Origin: Trachythela sp. YZ-2020
Lineage: Eukaryota; Cnidaria; Anthozoa; Malacalcyonacea; Clavulariidae
Length of the DNA stretch: 64,000 nucleotides
Assembly: GCA_016169945.1 (NCBI GenBank)
Contig: JADLSH010000393.1
Coordinates: 10,763,501-10,827,500, forward strand
Reading direction: 5' to 3'
A program made the translations under genes and the position numbers. Within the stretch, counting starts at the first letter, position 1, and the number at the start of each line of letters is the position of its first letter. Below, in pieces: positions 24,501 through 33,300 of the stretch. The notes beneath the pieces were generated by a model that was not told the DNA's origin, searched no databases, and saw nothing but the letters and a program-made list of their open reading frames with translations.

Positions 24501-27500
24501 TGTGTAAGTAAGCAGCCAATCGTGGGAAAGTACGACACAAAGAGCGGCTGCGAGGTACGACACAAAGAGCGGCTGCGAGGTACGACACAAAGAGCGGCTG
24601 CGAGGGAGACTAGCTGAGAATGATGTGCTTGAAATCTACGATCGTGAAACTGTATGGATGGATTGTCGTTCGTGATTTCAAGCAAGAACTATGTCTAATC
24701 ATAATTAACTGCTGAATTATGCACGCGTGACATCCGTGTGGATAAAGAACTCGACTGTTTAAGCGGCTCTCTATTGTATGACTTGTATCATTTTATTACA
24801 TTAATTTTATTGCAGTTTACTTCTCTGCCTGGTAAAATATTAGCTTCTCATGGCATTTTAAAATGTGTAATATTTGTATGTTGCATTTTAGTTCCAAACT
24901 ATATCACCTTTTATTCCATCCACTAAAATGAACAAAATATTCAGGAACTTTCTTCCCTTTCTCATCTTTTGTAAAATCAACTTCTAAAATCTAAACAACA
25001 TAAAAAAATCAGCACAATACAGTACATTTATCGCTATTTTTGAAACATACAATAATCTGACATTTCTTAACGTGTTTAGACTTAAGACTGCGACTGCTAA
25101 ATTGCACTCGAATTTACAAACGTCTATACCCCTCTTTACTTCAAAAACCTTTGCAAAGCATTCGACAGGTACCACCAGGGTACTACGTACTAGTTCAAGT
25201 CAGTTGTCACCCAAATAATAAGAAAAACATTGATCAGTGCAGAGATGTTGTGGTGTGTATAGGAATACAAAGTGTATGAAATATTTGGAGGTCATTATCA
25301 ATGCTATTTTGGCAATAAGAAAATGCAGGGTGCGGTATGCTGCGGCAAGTACCCACAGTATATAGGGCAGTAGATCATGCGAATTATTAAAGATAGACTT
25401 TGGCATTGGCAAGATTTGTTCGAGCTCCCCTTCTTCTGCACGATTCGGATGCAAACGTTCAAACGCTTTACAAAATGAAGCGAAATTGTTGTCGATTTTC
25501 AACATGCTCAAGAGCTGCAGAACTTGCATGTAAATCGCTGTTTAGCGTAAGTTACACGCCATCTTGCCGATGGATCAACAAGCTTGTTTTGATTTCTCTG
25601 CTAGTACTTGCGCGTCAACTAGCTCTGGCAGTCCATCATCTTTAACTGTGGACGTGTCGTCATTTAATCAATACGAGTAATCGCAATTACGAAAATGAAC
25701 AAACTATAGTAGCTCTATACTTTTTGCTCTTAAACCCACCAGCTAGATAGATATTCTAAACCAGCATCTTCGAAGTTTTACACAGGTAAAAATACACAAC
25801 TTTTAACAAACCTGCAGCAGACTTGTAGCAAGTCTGCATCAACAACTCGTCAACAAGCTTGCTAGAAGCTTGTTGAGTCAACAAGTTTTGATATTTTTAC
25901 GTGTGTACTTGATGCGTTGTTGAGTGCCAATAAGAAAATGCAGGTGTGCGTTCCATTTGACATTCCAATGTTTAAATCATGAAAAACTGTGAACTTGGAA
26001 TAAATATTTTTATCATGTTTCGACTGACGATTCATGTTCTCACTTTCAACATCATCATCGTAAGTTAAACAGCGATTTTTTGGCGTATATGTATCGGATT
26101 TTAATTCTGTCAGCACAACTTTTGTTACGTCATGCAGTCGATAAAAGTCGATTTACGTGACAAAAAGTTATGTATTAACTAGGGGAAAATACGTTTTGCC
26201 GACGTTAAATTAAATTAAATGACATCACGAAGCACGCGCTAGTTCATTACCCATCATCCTTTGTCCAAGCGCAAGCGTATAAAAAGATTTGACGTAATAA
26301 TGAACTTTGTCATAATTGGCTGACTGCGACAGACAATACGTTACGTCTCCTGCAGTTAAAATTCCTATATTTCGTAAAAATGGCGAGTGCGGAACAACAA
26401 AATAATGTTTCAATGATTCAATCCCAGTTAAACAAAGCTTTAGAATGTCAGGAGAAGAACAAACAACTTCTTCGACAACTGCTGAAAGTAAAAATATTCA
26501 ACGATCAAACAAACCTCGACTCTCTCATCGAAAAGACGAAGAAAAAATTGAGTGAAGACAAATTGAATAAAGAACTCCAAAAACAGTCGGAGCTTGAAAA
26601 GCAAAAAGGTAAGGATCACTTTAAATTACATAATATTTTATATTTATAATAAAAATTTCAACATTCCCGATCCTTTTCGCCTTGTACGTTTTTCCGGATT
26701 CAACTAACCTTTCCGTTGCTATGCAACCATCTCATAAACTACAGCGCGCTAGCATTATTCGCGCGCGCTCACCTTCGACATAACTGCATATAGTCTATAT
26801 TTGATTTGAATATATGTTTAAACTAAACAGAGTCACACAAATTTGACTGGAAGAGGTTTTGATGTTTTTTAGTGATTTCCACTTTCGTTTACTTTCGCAG
26901 AGCTGAATTATGTTGGATTTATACTGGATTTTTCAGTAGGAAAAGAAAAAACTGCTGTCAGCAATGAAAGCGCTGGCATAAATGTGAAAGACAGTATGAA
27001 AAGTCTTACCAACGTTCCTGATGACAAACGTTGTGATAATAAAGAAGCGACAGATACAAAACCTGATTTTGCTGATGAAACGAGCAAAGAAACTGGTGGT
27101 CATCTGGAAAGCGAATTTGGTGGACATCATAAGAATAAAAATATTTCGACGGCAGAAAAAGAAACAACATCTGTCAGTTCTAAAATTAGCAAAAGAAGCA
27201 TAAATGGAATTCCTGTTGGAAACAATCTTATACCACCAAGACAAAAATATGCGGAAGGTTCAGTGAAGGACAGCATTGAGTCTTGTGAAGAATCTACAGA
27301 TAATCCACGTCTGCAGAGATCTGATGAGTCTTCCAGTATTCCAACCTTAGAAGCAAAGGATGAGGGAGTTCCGATGTTTCATGCAGCGATGTCTCAAGTA
27401 GTCATAGAGAAGAATAATGTTGAAGATAAAGAAAAATATGCTTGTGGGGTAAATAATGGATAGATCTGCAAATTTATACGATGAAACTCTTATAAACTAA

Positions 27501-30257
27501 ACAATGCAAATATAAAAAATCATCGCTGCCGACTACCGTAGCCTAACTGTCGGCAAAATGTCTTCACAAGTTGAATACCTGGCAAACAATAAAGGGATAA
27601 TCCATACATGGTGCATTTTTAACAGTGATATATGATTATTTCTTCTACAGGGTAAATCGACAAATACTGCAAAGACACGCATATTAATCACAACGCAAGG
27701 ACAAGATGAAGCTGAAAGCATAACAGTACACCCTTCTCATGTTTACGCAAAAGTAATAATTTTGAACGAAAAGAAAGATGGTGACTCTTATAAAGCCAGC
27801 AGAAATGTTGAAGTATTTAACCATGTTGTGAAAGCTTCTGCCAACTCAGGAAGATCTCCGCAATGTCAAAATGGAGACCATGATGATAATTTTGGTAAGT
27901 TCGTGTTACGTTATTTGAAGCAGTCAGCGTTGCAGACTCTGTATAAGATCCTGGAAGTGTACTGAAATATACGCCGTGTTACACTGGCAATTTTTGTCAT
28001 CGAGCCATGTTATGTAGAAAAGTACTCACAGAAAAACGGTGAGCATGGCCGACGTTTCACTCCGCTGATATTCTTCATTCTCATTCATTTCTTCCATGCC
28101 TCTAAGGTGTGTTTGTACAAAAAACGTCGTTGGAGGAAAACGTGGGGCATGCACTCAATTTCTCTGTGAATACTTCTTAAATAACACGGCTCAGCGCCAG
28201 AAATTGCGTCGCAATTAGTTGCAGAAAAAATTGCCTCGTGTAATATAGCCTCAAGGGAAAAGTGAAATGTCTCAATGTCAAAGCTATGAACCTTTCAATG
28301 CCTTTGTCTCCCAAAACGCTGCTCTACATCTAGATACAAGCTTTTTGAAGAGGCGTGCACGTGAAAAACTTGACGGTAGATGAACCATACATGCACGATA
28401 AAGATATGAATGTTGAATTATTTCATTTTGCAGATGAAATTGTTGTAACAAGCAGCGGTTGTTTAATGAAGAAGAAAGATAAAACTAGAAAAAGTAAATG
28501 CAAGAAGGAAAAGGTGAAAAGGACCAAAACAGAAAAGGAATATAAAAAGAAAGACAAAAAGTCTAAATTTTTGAAAACGAAGACGACGTCCACGCAATTC
28601 CATCAGACACTTATTAATATATTCTGCTGTTGTTTTGCAAAAAAGCAAGAAATTGCAATGAAATCAAGATAAGAAAAAACCCAATATAAATAATGAAATG
28701 TAAATATACAAGTTTAAATATGAAGATAATAAATGTTAAACAATATATGTACAATGTTACACGTATATCCAGGCCGAAGTCCAGACCACGTTCCAGTACA
28801 ATGCTTGGAAAATTTAAAATTCAGTTTATGAGTAAAATGGTATCAAATGGAATTTGGAATGAGCCAAAATTCACATTTTGTGGACTACTTTATCTATTAT
28901 TTCTTTGATTTCAACTGCTAAACAAAACTGTGAATCAGCAATTCATTTTGATTTAATATAATTCATGAGGAAAGCATTTGTCACATCAAATACAGTGCCA
29001 TGTATCTGAGGCTTAATACCATATTATTGCACATATTGTCATATAGTAACTCTTTGCTTACACTAAAGGCCATTATCTATTTAACACGCCCTAGTTTGAC
29101 ATCATTGCTCAGTACTTTGTCAAATATTACTTGTTTCAATGGTTATATATTATATGGTCGTTAAAGTATATAATTATGTTGCCTTTGCTTACACTAAAGG
29201 CCATTATCTATTTCACACACACTAGTTTGACATTATTGCTCAGTACTTTGTCAAACATTATTCGCCATAGTTATAGGTCCGACACCAGATCTTTTAGTTC
29301 TACGGTTATAGATTTGACTTTTCACTGACTTGCTTACTTACTGTCCGGTTTGAAAATTAAAATTTAGGAATGCCTTCCCTTACACACAACTAAAAGCTAA
29401 ACACAAAACATTAGACCCTAATCACAGAGACATCGAAAAAAACAACTTTTGCACTCTGGCGTTACTGCTAGACTACGAGCGACAGCTTAAAAACCAATTG
29501 CAAAAATGCCGTTTTAAATTGCATATGATACAGTATAAACATGGATGCACTTTGATGTGAATAGCCCATTTTATTTATTTTTGGGTATTGAACGGCCTGA
29601 GCAGGTATTTTTGTCATTTTAGAGAATAGTCGTTTTTGAAAGAGCATCAATATTCTACAATCTAGCCCAGTGGTTGCTTATTAGTTATTATATGGTCATT
29701 GACCTCCTGATCATTGGCATTGTTCGGAGTCATATTCAATAGCCTGCTATTGAATTAACTACTGTTTGATAGTCTGTCTTCTCTATCAAATAGTAGTTCG
29801 ATAGCCTGTCTTCTCTATCAATTTGCAACTTTCAAAACAGGGACGCCAATCAACTATATATAAATATTTGCAGCAATATATAAAATGCAGAATAAAGATA
29901 CAATAAAAAGTTTAAAAACACTTTCACAAGTCTACGCTGCAGATCTTGATTATTCTGATACGTATTGTAGAATCACAGTGGACATTATAATGTCAGTACT
30001 GATCAAAATATATCAAAACACAAAAAGTGCTGAGCGTCCTGAGGTCTGAGGATCTGCATATTTGAAATACTGATCTATCTGATCATGTTGATACTGAATA
30101 TTAATAAGCTCGTATGCGAAACAAAACAGTCAAGAAAACAAATAACATCGTATACCTTGGATTCATACAAAACCTTTGCTTTGCTTTCGTCTGGTTCGTA
30201 ACATAAAACTGTTTCTCCCAAAGAGAACTTTGTCGTACCTTGCCGTGTGGACACCAT
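12534..30257 (-). CDS. MSL3: MSL3-like chromodomain/MRG protein (terminal exon not found)
   Basis: Eleven GT-AG exons join in phase: 30257-30156, 24990-24908, 19317-19225, 18515-18410, 17390-17280, 17066-16957, 15972-15680, 14876-14692, 13979-13926, 13312-13159 and 12618-12534, giving about 458 residues. Exons 1-3 encode a chromo-barrel domain (FSLGETVLCYEPDESKAKVL; then DEKGKKVPEYFVHFSGWNK; then SWDRWVLED). Exons 5-7 encode the first half of an MRG domain (IDIEIPCVLKLKLEDDCYFI; VKEVMDGLRVYFDFTL). Exons 7-9 hold a Ser/Thr/Lys-rich insert, and exons 10-11 resume MRG (PSQVYGVEHLLRLF; LLLHHLTEFL). This order and the split MRG domain are those of MSL3, the chromatin-reading subunit of the MSL histone H4K16 acetyltransferase complex. 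I chose the Met at 30257 because it matches the family start; an in-frame Met at 30311 is the alternative. The last MRG helices (human MSL3 has about 35 more residues) were not located; a 4.7-kb palindromic element lies just downstream. Exon 9 is the least certain. Confidence 0.85.
15199..15416. mobile_element. MITE, AGGGCGCTTTCCATT termini, 3-bp CTA duplication
   Basis: Begins AGGGCGCTTTCCATTTAA and ends TTAATGGAAAGCGCCCT, with the trinucleotide CTA on both sides. Internal sequence continues the symmetry (GACCGGTCAGACC against GGTCTGACCG). The 3-bp duplication fits a PIF/Harbinger-type element. It lies in MSL3 intron 7. Confidence 0.75.
16553..16630 (+). repeat. 27-bp minisatellite with ACGTGCGAGTGTTCGCATG units
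   Basis: Three tandem units of GGGTACGTGCGAGTGTTCGC plus ATGCC, the middle one with CACGTG (an E-box). It lies in MSL3 intron 6. Locally GC-rich in AT-rich surroundings. Confidence 0.75.
17649..17802. mobile_element. Short foldback MITE (TTAAGGCTCTTTTCCACTCG)
   Basis: Left end TTAAGGCTCTTTTCCACTCG and right end CGATGAGTGGAAAAGAGCC plus TTAA. The arms extend inward (CGCAGAAACCAACTCG facing CGAGTTGGTTTTGCG). About 154 bp, non-coding, in MSL3 intron 4. Confidence 0.7.
18786..19130 (+). mobile_element. tRNA-derived SINE
   Basis: The 5' part looks like a tRNA: A-box TGGCGCAGTCGCCAGAGC and B-box GGGTTCGACTCTC, spaced as in a tRNA gene. It is followed by a conserved body including CTGCCGAAAGTCGTGGG and the core words TTCTCCGGGCACTACGGTTT and CCCACAGGGAAAGTTGA. 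The 3' end is not sharply defined. It does not fold as a functional tRNA gene and is followed by SINE body, so it is not called as a tRNA. It lies in MSL3 intron 3. Confidence 0.75.
19495..19800 (-). repeat. Repeat with inverted GAAACGTC modules and 25-bp VNTR
   Basis: Read on the minus strand, it has two copies of a 25-bp unit (GTACGACACAAAGAGCGGCT plus GCGAG) near 19705-19755. Next come two facing modules: CAGGGCAGTAATAG/CTACCCTGACGAA, then CCTGCATGACGAGGCCTCG followed by AAACGTC. The CUGA-like plus GAAAC words recall hammerhead cores found in Penelope-like terminal repeats, but stems I and III are not complete here. It lies in MSL3 intron 2. The same VNTR unit recurs at 24531-24610 and 61168. 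Confidence 0.45.
20515..22461. mobile_element. TIR element with AGTGCACCTCACCCC termini
   Basis: The left end AGTGCACCTCACCCC and the right end GGGGTGAGGTGCACT are inverted copies. Similarity continues inward for about 250 bp (TTGGCATCATTTCTA, TTGGTCAAATCGTTCGATTTT, TGATGGACCTTG). A direct duplication, ACCTACAAGCACGAAACTGT, appears near 20790 and 22015. A LINE 3' fragment lies inside, so it was probably invaded. No transposase coding was seen. MSL3 intron 2. Confidence 0.65.
21040..21660 (-). pseudogene. LINE reverse-transcriptase C-terminal fragment
   Basis: The minus strand encodes, in one open frame from about 21660, RYSGKLRTLAQVKNKF, then RQAITKMRISAHKLPVEYGR, then NKTPYDERICTVCQ and EFHYLMSC. 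This is the characteristic Cys-rich tail after the reverse transcriptase in non-LTR retrotransposons (RISxHxLxxExGRY...C..C...E.E.H). The catalytic RT core is absent. The 3' end runs into a TAATAATAAT-type tail near 21062 (seen as ATAATAATAAT on the plus strand). Confidence 0.75.
22781..24422 (+). mobile_element. Tc1/mariner-superfamily element, non-autonomous by mutation
   Basis: The 1642-bp element starts CAGGGTGTACCAAAAAACCC and ends with the complement (TTTTTTTTGGTACACTCTG), with TA on each side. Inverted terminal similarity runs about 60 bp (GCAAACTATTGAAAATAATC, ATTGTTAGAATTTCAATG). The transposase gene at 23043-24136 is broken. The element sits in MSL3 intron 2. Confidence 0.85.
23043..24136 (+). 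pseudogene. Tc1/mariner (IS630-type) transposase, frameshifted, catalytic Asp lost
   Basis: Residues 1-80 form a helix-turn-helix region (LTTEQRVFIVINYTQTQSS; STILRNVNKYLNAG). The DDE domain follows: first Asp in LLIGDEASFTMNGEVN, then VRQYAPKGHPPAF and RVHLTVWAALCGNGLI. The frame stops at 23756. The protein continues in another frame as GLWWAQYGAPVHRLIAVRD, and after a second frameshift near 23935 as MKDKVFSTPPRDIDELREKI. The second catalytic Asp, in the QDGAP motif of the family, is Tyr here (AQYGAP). The third lies in RSPDLTPCDFF. Two frameshifts plus D-to-Y mean no active enzyme. Full length would be about 365 residues, normal for the family. Confidence 0.85.
24531..24612 (+). repeat. 25-26-bp VNTR, three units (GTACGACACAAAGAGCGGCT)
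   Basis: Three near-identical tandem units of GTACGACACAAAGAGCGGCT plus GCGAG. They are preceded by GGAATAGAATGTTGTGTGTA, which also precedes the two-unit copy near 19760-19800 (minus strand). A single unit occurs at 61168. The shared flank shows it is part of a dispersed repeat family. Confidence 0.75.
26380..28672 (+). CDS. Unrecognised 407-aa coiled-coil and lysine-rich protein, nested in MSL3 intron 1
   Basis: Four exons join in phase at GT-AG sites: 26380-26608, 26937-27448, 27651-27894 and 28434-28672, 1224 nt with stop. Exon 1 starts AAAAATGGCG and encodes a heptad-rich helix (residues about 10-75; NKQLLRQLLKVKIF, EKTKKKLSEDKLNKELQKQ). Exon 2 is low-complexity, rich in Ser, Asp, Glu and Lys, without recognisable folds. 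Exon 3 encodes a possible small domain (TRILITTQGQDEAESITVHP, then SHVYAKVIIL). Exon 4 has a strongly basic KKKDKTRKSKCKKEKVKRTK tract and ends near LINIFCCCFAKK; the CCC cluster beside hydrophobic residues could be S-acylated. I do not recognise the family. The consistent phases (1, 0, 1) and the acceptors with pyrimidine tracts support a real gene. It is antisense within MSL3 intron 1. Confidence 0.7.
29050..29275. repeat. Direct duplication with a period of about 127 bp
   Basis: CTTTGCTTACACTAAAGGCC and the following CATTATCTATTT, ACTAGTTTGACAT and GCTCAGTACTTTGTCAAA occur at about 29053-29130 and again at about 29182-29257. Non-coding, inside MSL3 intron 1 downstream of the nested gene. 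Confidence 0.7.
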
Positions 30258-30369
30258 ATTGGACTTCCCTGAATACTTGGTGTAGTAGAAACGAACTGTA
30301 CTTTGATACATGCTACTGCAGGCTCATACGAAAATTCAAAAACTAAAATTCAAATATCAAGAGAACACC
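30258..30369. promoter_or_regulatory. Candidate bidirectional promoter of MSL3 and MCTS1
   Basis: Only 112 bp separate the MSL3 start codon (30257, minus) from the MCTS1 start codon (30370, plus), or 58 bp if MSL3 starts at 30311. Both 5' UTRs and the core promoter must lie here or overlap the genes, unless upstream non-coding exons exist. No TATA box in either orientation was convincing. The assignment rests on gene geometry. Confidence 0.65.
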
Positions 30370-33300
30370 ATGTTTAAAAAGTGAGTATAAACAAATATTA
30401 AATTGTATATATATAGTTGTTATATTCATTAAATTTAGTGTTTATTTTAATTATATCAACTTTACAGTAGCTACGATTGAATGATTCATTCAGGTGGTGA
30501 ACCCACTGAACCGTGGTGTAAGATTTGTGAGAATATGTGGTACAAATATTTTTGCACCTCCCCCTGATAATCAAGTAGTTTGAAACTTTGAAAGTATTTT
30601 ACAATATTTGTACATAACAATTGCCACCGATGTGACATGTGCCATGGTGCATTGAAGATGGGAGGGTGAAGATCTAAAGAACACTTGCAGCTACAAAATG
30701 ATCAGATCATAAGGTTAAACCATGAACATGCATGAAATAGTTGAAAACATAAGTTAAGAACATGCCAAATGCAAATATATCTCCATTGTGTGAGACAAAC
30801 CTTACCACAGTGGTACGAGAATAACTGAGAAATTATTTTGTCTAATGTTTATCCAAAAAGCAATCTGCTTATAGTAGGTATCACACACCATCAATAAAAT
30901 TGAAGGATGAGCCCCCTTAAAGATGCAGTACAGTCCATTCACATGTGTCAGCTATTTGCATTTTTTTATCCAAATGAACTTTATAGATGAAGTCATGATA
31001 AAAACTATAAATATATATTTTCCTGCTTCCAGAGTAAAACAAATTATCAAGGTAGTATGACCACGCTTTGCAAGAAGCTACAGTAGTTAAACTGTTTGTA
31101 TCACAAGCTGGAGACTCTAATATACACATGCACAGAACCGATTGTATACAGTAACACTTTTTCCATTCAGAAGACTGCCCATCAATAACAACTCGTAGCA
31201 TTATATTTTGCAACTTTCAATCTGCTGTAAAAGAGGATTTCTAACAGTCTGGCATGCCAAACTCTGTTAAATGCCTTACTAATGTCCAAATAAACAGTTC
31301 TTCTTGGTGAAAAAAACATGGTATTAATTGGTTTACTGTTGAATTGCCAGATCTGAATCCAGATTCTTTACCTTTCATCCACTTTCTTTGATTCAACAAT
31401 CTAGGGTACTTCATCATGACCTTTGTTCATTTTGTGAAACTCCATCAATCCAATGAACATACTCTTTCCGCCACCTAGACCACGTATTTCATTTTGTCTG
31501 GTTTGATCGTGCTGCATCAGTCTGTCTCCAGAGGATCACATTTGTTATTTGGCTTCAGGATCTGTTCTTCAATATGGTCATTTTCAACATTTATAAGTCA
31601 GCCGACAATTGTTCAGGTTTCTTTAATATCCATGATTTAAAGTTGTCGAAATGTCAGGTATATCTTACACAGAGTCCTGTAAAGGGTTTTCTTAAGCTCT
31701 TGTATTATCCCCCCCCCTCCCCACATTGGATCTCTTGAATCGTCAAATAGTTTTGCAACTTTTTCCATGTCGCTGTTGTCTTTAATAGGGTTGTGTTGTC
31801 GAATATTATTCTCCAAGGTCTTAATTCTGTCAGTGAAATGTGCTTTCAGCCAATTGTCTGTCGGCCAGATGTCTGCCTGCTAAGTGTCCGTTTGTAAAAT
31901 GCCTGTCGGTCAAATGTTTGTCGGTAAGATGACAAGATGTCTATCGGCCAAATGTCTGTCGGCCAAACGTCCACACACGCATTTGCTCGTTACCGATATA
32001 AACATCATCCCACGTCCGTGACGTCCCATCAAACCTTGTGTACCGAATCTGAAGAATGTCGTGGAGTACAAAAATACTGAAAAACAGCGTTATTAAGATA
32101 GTCTAAAGAGTTATACTAAGTGCTCGAAACATCGGAACTCTCCTTTCGTATTTTCAGGCTGGCGAGAACTTTCTCAATTTTAGACAAATCAATCATGCGA
32201 CTGAGCAGTCTGTGTTCACCATTAATTTCACAATGCAATTGGTGGAGTCGGGACATTAAACAGTTCAAAACAGGGTGCCTAAACATGCCACAATTCTATC
32301 CACACGAACGTGTACACATAAATTTTCCGTAAATGATTGCGTTATAGCAGTTCTTGCTGGAGACTACGAAGGTGCAGACACAGACAAAATATTACAAACA
32401 CATTAAGAAACGGACATTTCCCAAATTTGCTTGAGTGCACATGATAGAATGAAACGAGGTCGAGGCTATAGCAATCTAACTAGGATCACATTGCATGTCA
32501 GCCACATGTCGAAGTATTTGTTAAATGTGCACTCAAGCAAACTCCAAGGAATGTCTATTCTTTATATTTTCCTTTAACACGATGATTTTTTCCAAAGGTT
32601 TCAGGCAGATGAAAATATATCTGGTGTAACGCAACTCAAGTCATCTGTCCAACGGGGCATTAGAGCTAAGCTAGTGGAACAGTTTCCATCCATTAAAGAT
32701 TATATAGATGGTATTTGTCCAAAAAAGGAGTCGATGGTGTTGATTAAATGGTATAATTTCATGAATAGAATTTTACTACTTTGTTTTATTGTATAATGTA
32801 TTTTTGTTTTCACGGTTAACACTCTAATGTTAACCATTAACGCCCAACGTACACTTTTCCTTTGACGAGTTCAGATTTTTCGGTTAACCTGTTAACACCC
32901 AACCTTTGGTTAACGCCCAGCACTTTTCAGCAACATCGTCTTGTTGACCTTAACGCCAATCACTCCCCCCTTGACGAGTAAAATCGTCTGGCGTTAGAGT
33001 AAAGTAACCGAGTAAAACGCATTAGGGCGCATTGCGGCTTAATTGATTAATCAAGTACAGTATTGACGTTTTTTTAACTTTTAGCCATGATCATGTTGAA
33101 ATAATATCTGTCAACTCAGAGTTGTTGTTTTTCAAACAAAGAGACAGTCCATATTTTCCAACACTAAGATTGCTGCATCAATGTGAGTTATTGAATTCAT
33201 ATTTTATTTATTGCCCAAATTCTTCAGTACAGCATATTAGGTCCTCCGGGCGCCATGTTGTTTTGTTTTAAGCAATCTCCCAAGAACCTGGCTTAAATTC

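Noticed and set aside
30917..31213. Minus-strand 98-aa ORF in MCTS1 intron 1
   Set aside because: No recognised domain; it ends beside a LINE RT fragment in another frame and is probably chance.
31850..31978. CRISPR array
   Set aside because: Units are contiguous and degenerate with no unique spacers, and the DNA is eukaryotic.
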